DNA of 64,000 bases from JACIYW01 sp014359745 (lineage in GTDB: Bacteria; Pseudomonadota; Alphaproteobacteria; Rhodobacterales; Rhodobacteraceae): positions 124,001 through 188,000 of the forward strand of contig JBNPWE010000003.1 in assembly GCA_050433985.1 (NCBI GenBank), in the 5' to 3' direction. Made by a program: the position numbers and the translations under genes. Numbering within the stretch: position 1 is the stretch's first letter; every line of letters starts with the position of its first letter. Below the pieces are notes generated by a model. It saw only the letters and a list, made by a program, of their open reading frames with translations. It was not told the origin of the DNA and made no database searches. This document shows, one piece after another, positions 10,401 through 17,345 of the stretch.

Positions 10401-10850
10401 CCCGCCCCCACGGTATCCGAGGCCGAGGTGCAGCGGGCCATCCACCGCATCACGCCGCCCCCGGCCCCGCACGCGGTGCACGACCTGCCCGGCCCCACCG
10501 GCGAATCGAACCGACTGGCCGACTGGCCGCGCCCGCCGCTGTTGTGCCTTGGTCCGGGCACAGCAGAGCAGGCCGCCGCCGTCAGGGCACTGGGCGGCGC
10601 GGCGATAGAGACCCCCGGCCTGCCCCCCGGCGCCCTTACCCGCCTGACCGGCTTTTGCGGCGCGCTGTGGTGGGGCGATGCGCAAACCGGCCGCGATCTG
10701 GCCCGCGCGCTGGCCACCCGCCCCGGCCCGATCCTGCCGCTGATCACCGGATACCCCGACGCGGGCCATGCCCTGGTTGAGCGCCACACCTGCATCGACA
10801 CCACCGCCGCGGGCGGCAATGCCAAACTGCTGGCCGAAATCAGCCCCTGA
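7410..10850 (+). CDS. putA: Bifunctional proline dehydrogenase / L-glutamate gamma-semialdehyde dehydrogenase PutA
   Basis: A 1146-residue enzyme oxidising proline to glutamate in two steps with substrate channelling. The FAD-binding PRODH barrel occupies roughly residues 150-480 (YSYDMLGEAARTM, RLVKGAYWDTEIKRAQ, FATHNAHT, YEFQRLHGMG). The NAD-dependent aldehyde dehydrogenase domain starts near 560: SPWNFPLAIFTGQ near 667, catalytic-region Glu in AETGGLNAM near 766 and nucleophile Cys in GQRCSALR near 800. The N-terminus lacks a ribbon-helix-helix DNA-binding domain, so it is not a self-repressing PutA, consistent with the adjacent Lrp regulator. A C-terminal extension of about 150 residues follows the dehydrogenase. 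Confidence 0.97.
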   Translation: MPNTPLHPLRARIRALTLADEAALVVDLTADAGFDAGARARVARSGAALVRRIRSGAKPGLMEVFLAEYGLSTDEGISLMCLAEALLRVPDAETMDALIEDKIAPSDWGRHLGHSASSLVNASTWALMLTGRVLDDDHRPGIAGHLRAALRRLGEPVIRTATTRAMREMGRQFVLGEDIGAAMDRARGMEARGYSYSYDMLGEAARTMADARRYHRAYADAIAAIGRAAGGDIRANPGISVKLSALHPRYEVAQKARVMAELLPRLTDLARQAACLGIGLNIDAEEADRLDLSLDVIAAALADPELAGWDGFGVVVQAYGKRAGAVIDWLGALAEAHDRRIMVRLVKGAYWDTEIKRAQVLGLPDFPVFTRKPATDVAYIAHARKLLGMTGRIYPQFATHNAHTVAAVLDMGADPAVYEFQRLHGMGEALHDIVIADNATRCRIYAPVGAHRDLLAYLVRRLLENGANSSFVNQIVDKDVPPEEVATDPFAALARASLPNPALRRGPDLFPDRGNSKGWDLTDATDLAEIEAARAPHRRAEFTAAPIIAGSVTGVPPRAAVNPADPGDTVGRVTDAAPDDVETALAAARTWDAPAADRAAVLRRAAALYEADFGPIFAILAREAGKTLLDAVGELREAVDFLHYYAAGAGALAAPPCGTFACISPWNFPLAIFTGQIAAALAAGNAVIAKPAEQTPLIAALAVRLLHRAGVPETALQLLPGDGAVVGAALTSDARVDGVAFTGGTDTALLIRRAMANHLAPGAPLIAETGGLNAMIVDSTALPEQAVRDVLASAFQSAGQRCSALRCLYVQEDVADSFCEMLFGAMDELTPGNPWDLATDTGPVIDAAAAVSIGAHIDAARADGRVIKQLARPKTGHFIPPTVIRVPGISALKQEVFGPVLHLATFRADRIDSVIKAVNATGYGLTFGLHSRIDDRVQQVVDHVHVGNIYVNRNQIGAVVGSQPFGGEGLSGTGPKAGGPHYLARFTRTPAPATHPDPAPTVSEAEVQRAIHRITPPPAPHAVHDLPGPTGESNRLADWPRPPLLCLGPGTAEQAAAVRALGGAAIETPGLPPGALTRLTGFCGALWWGDAQTGRDLARALATRPGPILPLITGYPDAGHALVERHTCIDTTAAGGNAKLLAEISP

Positions 10851-10859
10851 TCGCGTGGG

Positions 10860-11022
10860 GCCCGGCGCGCAAGAAAAGGCGTGCCACGCTGGATGTGACC
10901 CTTGTCCAATAGCGCCTTGGCATCCATGATCCGCAGGAACAGCGTCATCGGCTCGACGGTCGTATCCGCCAAGCCAGCCTCAAGATAGAAGGCCCTGGCG
11001 CGGTAGTTCAGCGCATGCACCC
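10860..11022 (-). pseudogene. C-terminal fragment of a GNAT acetyltransferase
   Basis: Minus-strand translation gives VHALNYRARAFYLEAGL, TTVEPMTLFLRIMDAKALL: the final strands of a GNAT N-acetyltransferase of the type ...ARAFYExxGF..P.tLfL. The acetyl-CoA-binding N-terminal three quarters are absent. Immediately upstream the frame turns into a thiolase fragment, so the two were joined by a deletion. Confidence 0.6.
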
Positions 11023-11043
11023 GTCAGTGTCAGCGCCGAAGAT

Positions 11044-11281
11044 GTGCTGGAATACCCGCCCGGATCGCCGTCACCCGCGACAGGTACATGTCCTCCGGCG
11101 CTGTATGGATCACGTTGCCGAATACCGTCTAACCGATCTTTCCAGCGTCGATCCCGGACCGCACGATGGTTTCGCGCGCGACGGCAGTGGCAAGTTCACA
11201 AGGCGGCGTGCCCGACAGGGCCCCGCCGAAATCTCTGATAGCGGTGCGAATGCCGGATGCGATAACCACCTCCCTATCCAT
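11044..11281 (-). pseudogene. N-terminal fragment of an acetyl-CoA acyltransferase (thiolase)
   Basis: Reading starts MDREVVIASGIRTAIRDFGG and continues LSGTPPCELATAVARE, an in-frame TAG (11129-11131), then TVFGNVIHTAPEDMYLSRV and TAIRAGIP. This is the thiolase N-terminal domain; in intact enzymes the catalytic Cys region (NRLCGSG) follows directly but here the sequence breaks off into a GNAT fragment. So the gene has both a nonsense codon and a truncation. It probably belonged to the acyl-CoA catabolic cluster upstream, and its promoter still has a candidate operator (11310-11325). Confidence 0.75.
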
Positions 11282-11309
11282 ATCTTGATCTTACCCTTTC
11301 GAGGTTTCG

Positions 11310-11325
11310 TCCGACAGATGTCGGA
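11310..11325. promoter_or_regulatory. Inverted repeat TCCGACA-GA-TGTCGGA
   Basis: A perfect 7+7 inverted repeat with a two-base spacer, 29 bases upstream of the thiolase fragment start and 28 bases past the phosphotransferase stop. The half-site ATGTCGGA recurs at 14853-14860 in the divergent gntR/SDR promoter, suggesting one regulator acts on both. Confidence 0.5.
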
Positions 11326-11353
11326 AAGCATACAGGTTCGCGAGGGCGACCGG

Positions 11354-12412
11354 TCAAACCCGCAGTGTGTGAACGCGCCCTTCAATGATCTCCAATGCTC
11401 TGATGGCGAAGCGTCTGGCGAGTGGAGCGAGGTCGGCGGCGTCTTCCGACGCCGCGTTGCCGGCCGCCGCGCGATCGGCGATGCCGACGAAAATCACGGC
11501 AAAGCGGAAAAGGGCGAAGGCCAGGTGAAACAATTCGAGCGGCCGGTCGGAGCGGAGTTCCTTCTGATAGCGCGCCACGAATTCCGCCTCGTCCGGGATT
11601 CCGAGCGCAGCGATGTCCAGGCCAAGCAGACCGCCATATTCGTCCGGCGAGGTGTGCCAGGGCATGCAGGAGAATCCCAGATCGGCCAAGGGGTGTCCGA
11701 TGGTTGACAATTCCCAGTCGAGTATGGCGATCACCCGAGGCTCGGTCGGATGGTACATCAGGTTCCCCAGCCGAAAGTCGCCATGCGCGATAGCTACCGC
11801 GCCGTCGTCGGCCGGCAACTTGGCGACGATCCATTGGCAAAGCTCATCCAGTTCGGGAATGCGTTCGCCGGACGATTGCTCCAGTTGCCGGGACCATCGC
11901 TTTACCTGCCGTTCGAAATAGCCGTGGTGTCGCCCATAGTCGCCAAGGCCGACGTCGTCGGGACGGACCGCATGGAGCCGCGCGAGCGTTTCGGCCATCG
12001 CAAGGAAGATCGCTCGCCGCTCGTCCGGCGCCATTCCCGGCAGGGCGCAGTCGGAAAAGACGCGTCCCTCCAGGAAATCCATCAGGTAGAACGGCGTGCC
12101 CAGCACATCGGAGCCATCATGGAACAGGATCGGCGCTGGAACCGGCACATCGGTGGGCACCAGCGCCGACATCACCCGGTATTCCCGGTCGATGGCATGC
12201 GCCCCTTTCAGAAGCGCCCCTGCGGGCTGCTTGCGCAGGACCATCTTGCGATGGCCGTGGGTCAGGACATAGGTCGGGTTCGACTGACCGCCGCTGATGC
12301 GCTCGACGCGAAGCGGCGCTGGACCGTACCGGTCGGACAGGAATTCGCGCAGCCTCAAGGCTTCAAAGTCACAGGTGCCGACGACCTCGACCTCCGCATT
12401 GGTCGCCCTCAT
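11354..12412 (-). CDS. Phosphotransferase (APH/ChoK-like, ACAD10/11-type kinase)
   Basis: A 352-residue protein-kinase-like phosphotransferase. Motifs: SGGQSNPTYVL and RKQP (ATP-binding N-lobe), IAHGDFRLGNLMYHP (catalytic HGD...N, about residues 220-235) and ILDWELSTIGHPLADLG (DWE metal-binding motif). It resembles the kinase domain of ACAD10/ACAD11 and LvaA, which phosphorylate 4-hydroxyacyl-CoA. Start chosen at ATG 12412 (MRATNAEVEVV), because the longer frame upstream is occupied by the ligase remnant. Overlaps that remnant by four bases and is co-directional with the acyl-CoA dehydrogenase. Confidence 0.85.
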   Translation of the reverse strand: MRATNAEVEVVGTCDFEALRLREFLSDRYGPAPLRVERISGGQSNPTYVLTHGHRKMVLRKQPAGALLKGAHAIDREYRVMSALVPTDVPVPAPILFHDGSDVLGTPFYLMDFLEGRVFSDCALPGMAPDERRAIFLAMAETLARLHAVRPDDVGLGDYGRHHGYFERQVKRWSRQLEQSSGERIPELDELCQWIVAKLPADDGAVAIAHGDFRLGNLMYHPTEPRVIAILDWELSTIGHPLADLGFSCMPWHTSPDEYGGLLGLDIAALGIPDEAEFVARYQKELRSDRPLELFHLAFALFRFAVIFVGIADRAAAGNAASEDAADLAPLARRFAIRALEIIEGRVHTLRV

Positions 12413-12855
12413 TGCCCGGCCTCCTCGGCTTGGGCGAGCGTATGGGCCGCTTCCTTTCGCACGAATTTCTGGACCTTCCCGGTGGCCGTCCTGGACAGTT
12501 CCCGGAACTCGAACCGGCGCGGCACCTTGAAATGAGCGACGGTCTCTTGGTCCAGCCTGGTATTGACCGAATTCAGCACCGCGCCGAGCATCGGCACAGC
12601 ATAATGCGCCGCAAGCATCGCGGGCCGGTTGGGACACATGACCGAGACCACGCCGCCCTTCCTGATACCATGCGCCTCCAACCAGTCGGCACGCCTCACG
12701 GCCATCCCGCCGAAGGCGCCATGGCTCCTGCTCCGGTCGCGCCAAACGACACCCGCACGCTCTTGGCAGGCAGAAAGTGCGCGCTCCGGGAAGTCGACAG
12801 GCGTCAGTGGCCGGGAATTGGCCCGCTGCGGCACAAGATGTCCGTCAAGCAGCAT
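12409..12855 (-). pseudogene. Acyl-CoA ligase with central part deleted (N- and C-termini fused in frame)
   Basis: A 148-residue open frame. Residues 1-105 match the N-terminus of a fatty-acyl-CoA ligase (MLLDGHL, LTPVDFPERAL, ADWLEAHGIRKGGVVSVM, PNRPAMLAAHYAVPMLGAVL, NSVNTRLDQETVAH). Residues from about 106 are the extreme C-terminus (FKVPRRFEFRELSRTATGK, VQKFVRKEAA). The roughly 350-400 residues between, including the P-loop and adenylation core, are gone, so it cannot be active. The start overlaps the acyl-CoA dehydrogenase stop by 11 bases, indicating it was an operon member. The lysine of TGKVQKF is retained. Confidence 0.8.
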
Positions 12856-14071
12856 CCGCGCCCTCCCCGGCGACGTCCCAAGACCAGAAGCCGCGGCCCT
12901 CCGCCTCGACATTGCGATGGAGCACCATCTTGTGAACTTCATCCGCACCATCAACCAGCCGCGCCTGGCGAGCATAGCGATAGATCCATTCCAGCGGCGT
13001 ATCCTTGGAGTAGCCTCGGGCGCCGTTGATCTGGATGGCCGTGTCGGCAGCCTGGTGCAACACATTGGCCGCATGGATCTTTGCCATGGACACTTCCTTG
13101 CGGGCATAGCCACCACGATCCAGCTCCCAGGCCGCCTTCATCACCAGCATCCGACCAACCTCGATCTGCATGGCCAGGTCGCCGAGCATCATCTGGACAC
13201 TCTCACGCTTCGACAGTCGCTCGCCGAAGGCGAAGCGTTCCTGCGCATAGGTGCTGGCGATTTCGACGCAACGCTTGCTGAGGCCAAGCCAGCGCATGCA
13301 ATGGGTCAGGCGCGCAGGACCGAGACGTATCTGGGTCATCTTGAGACCGTCGCCTTCCTTCATCAGAACGTTCTCGGCCGGGATCTCCATGTCCTCGTAG
13401 AGGATCTCGCAATGGCCGCCATGCTCCTCGGGGCCCATGATCGGGATGCGCCGCTCTATCCGGAACCCCGACTCGTCTTTCCCGTGCAGGAACGCCGTCA
13501 GCCCTTTGCGCGGATCGTCCGCGGTACGGGCAACCAGGATGAAGTGATCGGACTCTTCGGCCCCGGTGATGAACCACTTGCGACCGCGGATGATATAGCG
13601 GTCGCCCTTTTTCAAGGCGGTGGTCAGCATCATCCCCCCCGGGTCAGAGCCCGAGCCGGGATGCGGTTCAGTCATGACAAAGGCGGAACGCACTTTGCCC
13701 TGCACGATTGGCTGCAGCCATCGTTCTTTCTGCGCATCCGTCGCGACCCGTTCCAACACCATCATGTTGCCGTCATCGGGCGCTGCGGAGTTGAAGACGA
13801 CCGGGCCGAAGATCGAGCGGTTCATTTCCTCATAGCAGACCGCCATGCCCATCTTGCCCAGGCCCTGCCCCCCGGTTTCTTCCTTGAGTTGCAGACACCA
13901 GAGGCCCTCGGCCCGCGCCTTCTCGCGAAGCTGTTCCAGCACGTCGAGGCGAATGTTCTCGTGCGGATCGTAGCATGAACGATCGGCCTCGAGCGGCAGG
14001 ATCTCGTCTTCAACGAACCGCGCGATCCGGGCGCGAAAATGTTCGATACGAGGGGAAATGGTGAAATCCAT
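12845..14071 (-). CDS. Acyl-CoA dehydrogenase (ACAD10/11-like, LvaC-like)
   Basis: A 408-residue FAD-dependent acyl-CoA dehydrogenase: N-terminal helical domain, FAD-contact strand FVMTEPHPGSGSDPGG (about 131-146), WFITGAEESD, and C-terminal QINGARGYSKDTPLEWIYR with ARQARLVDGADEVHK. The neighbourhood (kinase, SDR, ligase remnant) matches clusters in which such an enzyme removes the 4-phosphate from a 4-phosphoacyl-CoA; ordinary beta-oxidation is the alternative. It lies 12 bases downstream of the SDR gene. Confidence 0.9.
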   Translation of the reverse strand: MDFTISPRIEHFRARIARFVEDEILPLEADRSCYDPHENIRLDVLEQLREKARAEGLWCLQLKEETGGQGLGKMGMAVCYEEMNRSIFGPVVFNSAAPDDGNMMVLERVATDAQKERWLQPIVQGKVRSAFVMTEPHPGSGSDPGGMMLTTALKKGDRYIIRGRKWFITGAEESDHFILVARTADDPRKGLTAFLHGKDESGFRIERRIPIMGPEEHGGHCEILYEDMEIPAENVLMKEGDGLKMTQIRLGPARLTHCMRWLGLSKRCVEIASTYAQERFAFGERLSKRESVQMMLGDLAMQIEVGRMLVMKAAWELDRGGYARKEVSMAKIHAANVLHQAADTAIQINGARGYSKDTPLEWIYRYARQARLVDGADEVHKMVLHRNVEAEGRGFWSWDVAGEGADAA

Positions 14072-14083
14072 CGACCGACTCCT

Positions 14084-14830
14084 CTAAAGGCTGGAAACGA
14101 GATGTCCGCCATCCACCGCGACAACAGAACCCGTCATGTAGCTCGCCTCGTCCGACAGCAACAGGCGCAGCGGCGCGTCGAGGTCCGAAAGCTGGCCAAG
14201 CCGACGTTGCGGGATACGCCTGACAAGGGCCTGCCCCGCAGCGGTGGCGAAAAATTCCGAATTGAGCGGGGTTTCGACATACCCAGGGCACAACGCGTTG
14301 ACACGGATGCCGTAACGCGCCCATTCCAGCGCCAGCGCTTTCGTCATATGGATCACCGCTGCCTTGGACGCCGAATAGGCCGCGACCTGTCCCGCCACGC
14401 GCAATCCCAGGATCGAGGCGATGTTGACGATTGCCCCCCCCGCCCCGCGGTTTCGCATCTGGCGCGCCGCCGTTCGGGCAACCGTGAAGACGCCGGTAAG
14501 GTTCGTGTCGATGACCTCCTCGAATTCCTCCAGCGGCTGCTCGATCGCCGCGGCGGGCTGGCTTGTCCCCGCATTGTTGACCACGGCATCAACCGGGCGC
14601 GACATCGCACTGAATGCGGCGTCAACCGACGCCGGATCAGTCACGTCCATCCGCACCGCTTCGGCCGAGCCGCCCGAAGCCACGATTTCGTTGGCCAGCG
14701 CGTCAATCCGGTCCTCGCGCCGCGCCGCGAGAACCACATGATGCCCGTCCCGCGCCAACACCTTGGCGAAATGTGCGCCGAGCCCGCTCGACGCTCCGGT
14801 CACAAGGACGACCGTCTGGGATGCAGTCAT
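14084..14830 (-). CDS. Short-chain dehydrogenase/reductase
   Basis: A 248-residue classical SDR: NAD(P)-binding TGASSGLGAHFAK, NNAG at about 80, active-site YSASK near 150, and the PGYVETPLN loop. Start taken at ATG 14830 (MTASQTVVLVTGA) because GGAGACGG lies just upstream; an earlier ATG at 14863 overlaps the operator. First gene of the catabolic operon; in Lva-like pathways the SDR interconverts 4-oxo- and 4-hydroxyacyl-CoA, which is inference here. Confidence 0.9.
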   Translation of the reverse strand: MTASQTVVLVTGASSGLGAHFAKVLARDGHHVVLAARREDRIDALANEIVASGGSAEAVRMDVTDPASVDAAFSAMSRPVDAVVNNAGTSQPAAAIEQPLEEFEEVIDTNLTGVFTVARTAARQMRNRGAGGAIVNIASILGLRVAGQVAAYSASKAAVIHMTKALALEWARYGIRVNALCPGYVETPLNSEFFATAAGQALVRRIPQRRLGQLSDLDAPLRLLLSDEASYMTGSVVAVDGGHLVSSL

Positions 14831-14852
14831 GATTCCGTCTCCTGTCATTATA

Positions 14853-14863
14853 ATGTCGGACAA
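14853..14863. promoter_or_regulatory. Candidate GntR/FadR-type operator ATGTCGGACAA
   Basis: Reverse strand TTGTCCGACAT fits the FadR-subfamily pattern T-N-G-T-N3-A-C-N-(A/T). It lies between the SDR start (14830) and gntR (15036), and shares ATGTCGGA with the inverted repeat at 11310-11325. The adjacent FCD regulator is the natural candidate to bind it. Confidence 0.5.
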
Positions 14864-15035
14864 CCGGATAACATTGTCAATGCGCTGAAATCATCTTATA
14901 AAGTCGGGTATCAGAGATACGGAACGAGGCTGCCCCAAGCCGTTGGTCGAGATTGACGCGATCGCCGCGCTGCCCTAGCGCCCGGCGACCCGGGCTGCAT
15001 CGTTCTGCCCAGAAACAGGTGAGGTTTCCGCCGAC

Positions 15036-15827
15036 ATGACGACATCAGCAAGCAAACGGCGCAGCGTGGCCAGCCTGCCGCTGATCGACACCGCACCGGG
15101 CTATAAACGGGTGGCCGACCTTATCGAGGCAGAGATCCTGTCAGGACGTCTGCCGGTCGGGGACCTGCTTCCGACCGAGGGCGAACTATCCGAACAGCTT
15201 GGCGTCCACCGCTCGACAGTGCGCGAAGGCATTCGCGCGCTCGAGAATTCCGGCCTGATCAAGCGGGTCGGCGGCAAGCGGCTGAAGATTGTGGTCCCCG
15301 AAGCGAAGTCGGTCGCCCGCGTAAACACCCGGGCCTTGGGCATGCGCGCGGCGAGCTTCCGGCAACTCTGGGACGTGCAGATGCAGCTTGAGCCGTTCAG
15401 CGCCCGGCGCGCGGCAGAGGCGGCAGAGAATACCAGCGACGAACTGAAGGCAAGGTTGCGCGACAATCTGGCAGAGCTTGAGGCGGACCTCGACGACGAC
15501 GAAGCCATCATCAACGACGACATCGCCTTCCACCGCCTGATCGCTGAAATGGCTGACAACGAGGCACTGTCGCTGGCTATCGCGCCGATTGCTGCCCTGC
15601 TGTTTTCGGCCACTATCCAGCTCTACGAGGCCGTGCCCGTCGCGCGCCACCGCCTGCTACAGGCCCATCGCGCGATTGGGGCGGCCGTGCTGGCCGGCGA
15701 TCCCGACGAGGCGGAGTGCTGGATGGAACGGCATATCCGCGACTTCCGGCGCGGCTACGAGATCGGCGGCCTGAACATGAACGCGCCGATCAAGCTCGAC
15801 ACCCGCTCTCTTTCCGCCTGGCAGTAG
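15036..15827 (+). CDS. GntR-family transcriptional regulator with FCD domain (FadR subfamily)
   Basis: A 263-residue regulator. N-terminal winged HTH at about residues 25-85 (LPTEGELSEQLGVHRSTVREGIRALENSGLI split over the helices) and a C-terminal all-helical FCD ligand domain with the metal-type histidines of DDIAFHRLIA, RHRLLQAH, and ERHIRDF. It is divergent from the SDR-ACAD-kinase operon and likely represses it until an acyl-CoA or acid inducer is present. Confidence 0.92.
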   Translation: MTTSASKRRSVASLPLIDTAPGYKRVADLIEAEILSGRLPVGDLLPTEGELSEQLGVHRSTVREGIRALENSGLIKRVGGKRLKIVVPEAKSVARVNTRALGMRAASFRQLWDVQMQLEPFSARRAAEAAENTSDELKARLRDNLAELEADLDDDEAIINDDIAFHRLIAEMADNEALSLAIAPIAALLFSATIQLYEAVPVARHRLLQAHRAIGAAVLAGDPDEAECWMERHIRDFRRGYEIGGLNMNAPIKLDTRSLSAWQ

Positions 15828-15991
15828 TTGATCCGTTACCAGGAAAGTCCACCAGCCGACGGTCCAGGATTGGGGAGCAATGCGTCAACCCGCGGACTCT
15901 CCGAAAATCCGGAGGAGACTCGGGTCTCAGGTCACTTCAACAATCGCCGCCCGCCAGATCCGATCGGGAACATTCCCTTGGCGGAGGCTCT

Positions 15992-16340
15992 ATGGTCTTG
16001 TCGCGCAATACGATCACAAAGCATTTGAACGCAGGCACGATTGAGCCAAAGTTCACGACACCCGAGCGGCAGAGCAAGCTCGATCCATTTGCCGACAAAC
16101 TGGCCGAATGGCTGAAGACCGAGACTGGCAAGTCACGCAAACAGCGGCAAACCGCGAAGCAGCTGTATGAGGATTTGGTGAAGCTGGGCTACACTGGATC
16201 CTACGGTCGTGTGGCCGCTTTTACCCGTGACTGGCGATCCAATCGGGAGCGTGGGCAGCAAACGACAGGGCGCGGGATGTTTGTGCCTCTGACTTTTCGT
16301 CCGGGAGAGGCGTTTCAGTTCGATTGGAGTGAGGATTTCT
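15992..16340 (+). mobile_element. IS21-family IstA transposase fragment
   Basis: Encodes VLSRNTITKHLNAGTIEPKF, KLDPFADKLAEWLKTE, QRQTAKQLYEDLVKLGYTGS, then FRPGEAFQFDWSED: the HTH and the start of the RNase H-like domain of IstA. It begins inside the HTH, so the 5' end is missing, and stops at the left end of an IS66 derivative at 16341, just where the catalytic core would continue. No istB and no terminal repeats are visible. Confidence 0.85.
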
Positions 16341-16424
16341 GTAAGCGGTGCGCCAGCCCCGTGGTTTCGGCTTGATGTGAGTTCGGGCATTCGGTGCTGC
16401 AATTAAGTTTGCAGGAGGCTGGCG

Positions 16425-16850
16425 GTGGAACACCAAAACGAGCATCGGATGGAGGTGCGCGTGTCGAAGGGAGTGTCTCGGATCGAGATCCTTGATGGTC
16501 CGACCGGGCGGCGGCGATGGGCGGATGACCTCAAGGCGCGCATTGTAGCGGAGAGTTTTCAGCCTGGCGCGCGGGTCTGCGATGTTGCGGCGAAGTATGG
16601 GTTGATTGCCCGGCACCTTTCAGGATGGCGCGGTCAGGCGCGCAAAGGGGAACTGGTGGTGCCGATCGATGCAGCCCCGGCATTCGTGCCGCTGGTGATC
16701 GAGCCATCGGTTGCTGATACTGCCGCTGCCGCGTCGGCCGACACGGGCGTGATCAGGGTCGAGATTTGTGGCGCAGTTTTGCATGTGGCGCCGGACTGCA
16801 GCCCGGAGCGTGCGGCGGCCTTGGTGGCGGCGCTGAGGAAGGTGCTGTGA
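16425..16850 (+). CDS. tnpA: IS66-family accessory protein TnpA
   Basis: A 141-residue protein with GTG start, the IS66 Orf1 HTH (RRWADDLKARIVAESFQPG, VCDVAAKYGLIARHLSGWRGQ) and a C-terminal helix AALVAALRKVL. It is full length. It ends in a GTGA overlap with the truncated tnpB, as in intact IS66 elements. Confidence 0.85.
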   Translation: MEHQNEHRMEVRVSKGVSRIEILDGPTGRRRWADDLKARIVAESFQPGARVCDVAAKYGLIARHLSGWRGQARKGELVVPIDAAPAFVPLVIEPSVADTAAAASADTGVIRVEICGAVLHVAPDCSPERAAALVAALRKVL

Positions 16851-17002
16851 TCTTCCCGGATCAGGCCGTCCGGATCGTGATCGCGACGAAGTCGGTGGAC
16901 TTCCGCAAGGGGCACGATGGGTTTGCGGCCATCGCCGACGGTCATCCCGTGTCACGCATCGATGACCTTATGCCATGGGCGCTCCAAAAGCCGTCAAGCT
17001 GA
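16847..17002 (+). pseudogene. TnpB N-terminus fused in frame to TnpC C-terminus (IS66)
   Basis: A 51-residue frame. The first half, VIFPDQAVRIVIATKSVDF, RKGHDGFAAI, is the IS66 TnpB N-terminus. The second half, ADGHPVSRIDDLMPWALQ, looks like the TnpC C-terminus (family members end ...SRIDELLPW...). The rest of tnpB and almost all of tnpC, including the DDE catalytic residues, are deleted. The fusion remains open, which indicates a single deletion event. Confidence 0.7.
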
Positions 17003-17031
17003 AAGCCACACGGGATTCAGGCACCGCTTAC

Positions 17032-17345
17032 AGTGGAACGACATTCGTGTCGACATCACCCCGCGCGAATATGTTTTATCCGGAGGCTCCGGATAAGCAG
17101 CTATATGCCGCGTCAGCATTATGCTGAGTTCGAGGTTTCAAGTTGTTGTTCTGGTGATTGATTTTCAGGTTTCTGCTTTGGATAATCATGATGCCTCTGC
17201 TCTCAACCGCAGAAAGACATCCCCATGAACTCCCCCTCGAACTCTCCGCTCGGCGGCCATGCCGACGAGCGGGCGGACCTGCTTACGCCAGTCGCTTTCT
17301 CGCTATATGCTGGACGGGACGGAAAGGGTTGGATGGAAATCTCCA
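17032..17345. other. Non-coding junction between IS66 derivative and TOTE remnant
   Basis: No gene recognised. It contains a near-perfect palindrome at 17076-17096 (arms TTATCCGGAG and CTCCGGATAA around a central G). The sequence is lower in GC than the core genes and is probably leftover mobile-element DNA. Confidence 0.5.
17076..17096. repeat. 21-bp palindrome, arms TTATCCGGAG / CTCCGGATAA
   Basis: Ten-base perfect arms around a single G. It could be a recombinase or transposon end, or a small hairpin. It has no T tract and does not follow an intact gene. Confidence 0.7.

Larger units (their letters stand above)
16341..17031 (+). mobile_element. IS66-family deletion derivative with both terminal inverted repeats
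   Basis: About 690 bp bounded by GTAAGCGGTGC (16341) and its inverted copy ending at 17031; similarity of the two ends continues inward (CCCGTG, then GGCTT/GCTTGA positions). It contains tnpA plus a short frame that joins the beginning of TnpB to the end of TnpC, so about 1.5-2 kb of transposase genes is lost. No 8-bp target duplication is seen: left flank GGATTTCT and right flank AGTGGAAC differ. It interrupts an IS21 istA fragment. Confidence 0.8.

Noticed and set aside
17259..17345. Earlier start for the TOTE remnant at 17259
   Set aside because: Upstream codons show no coiled coil or homology; GTG 17346 fits the usual N-terminus better.
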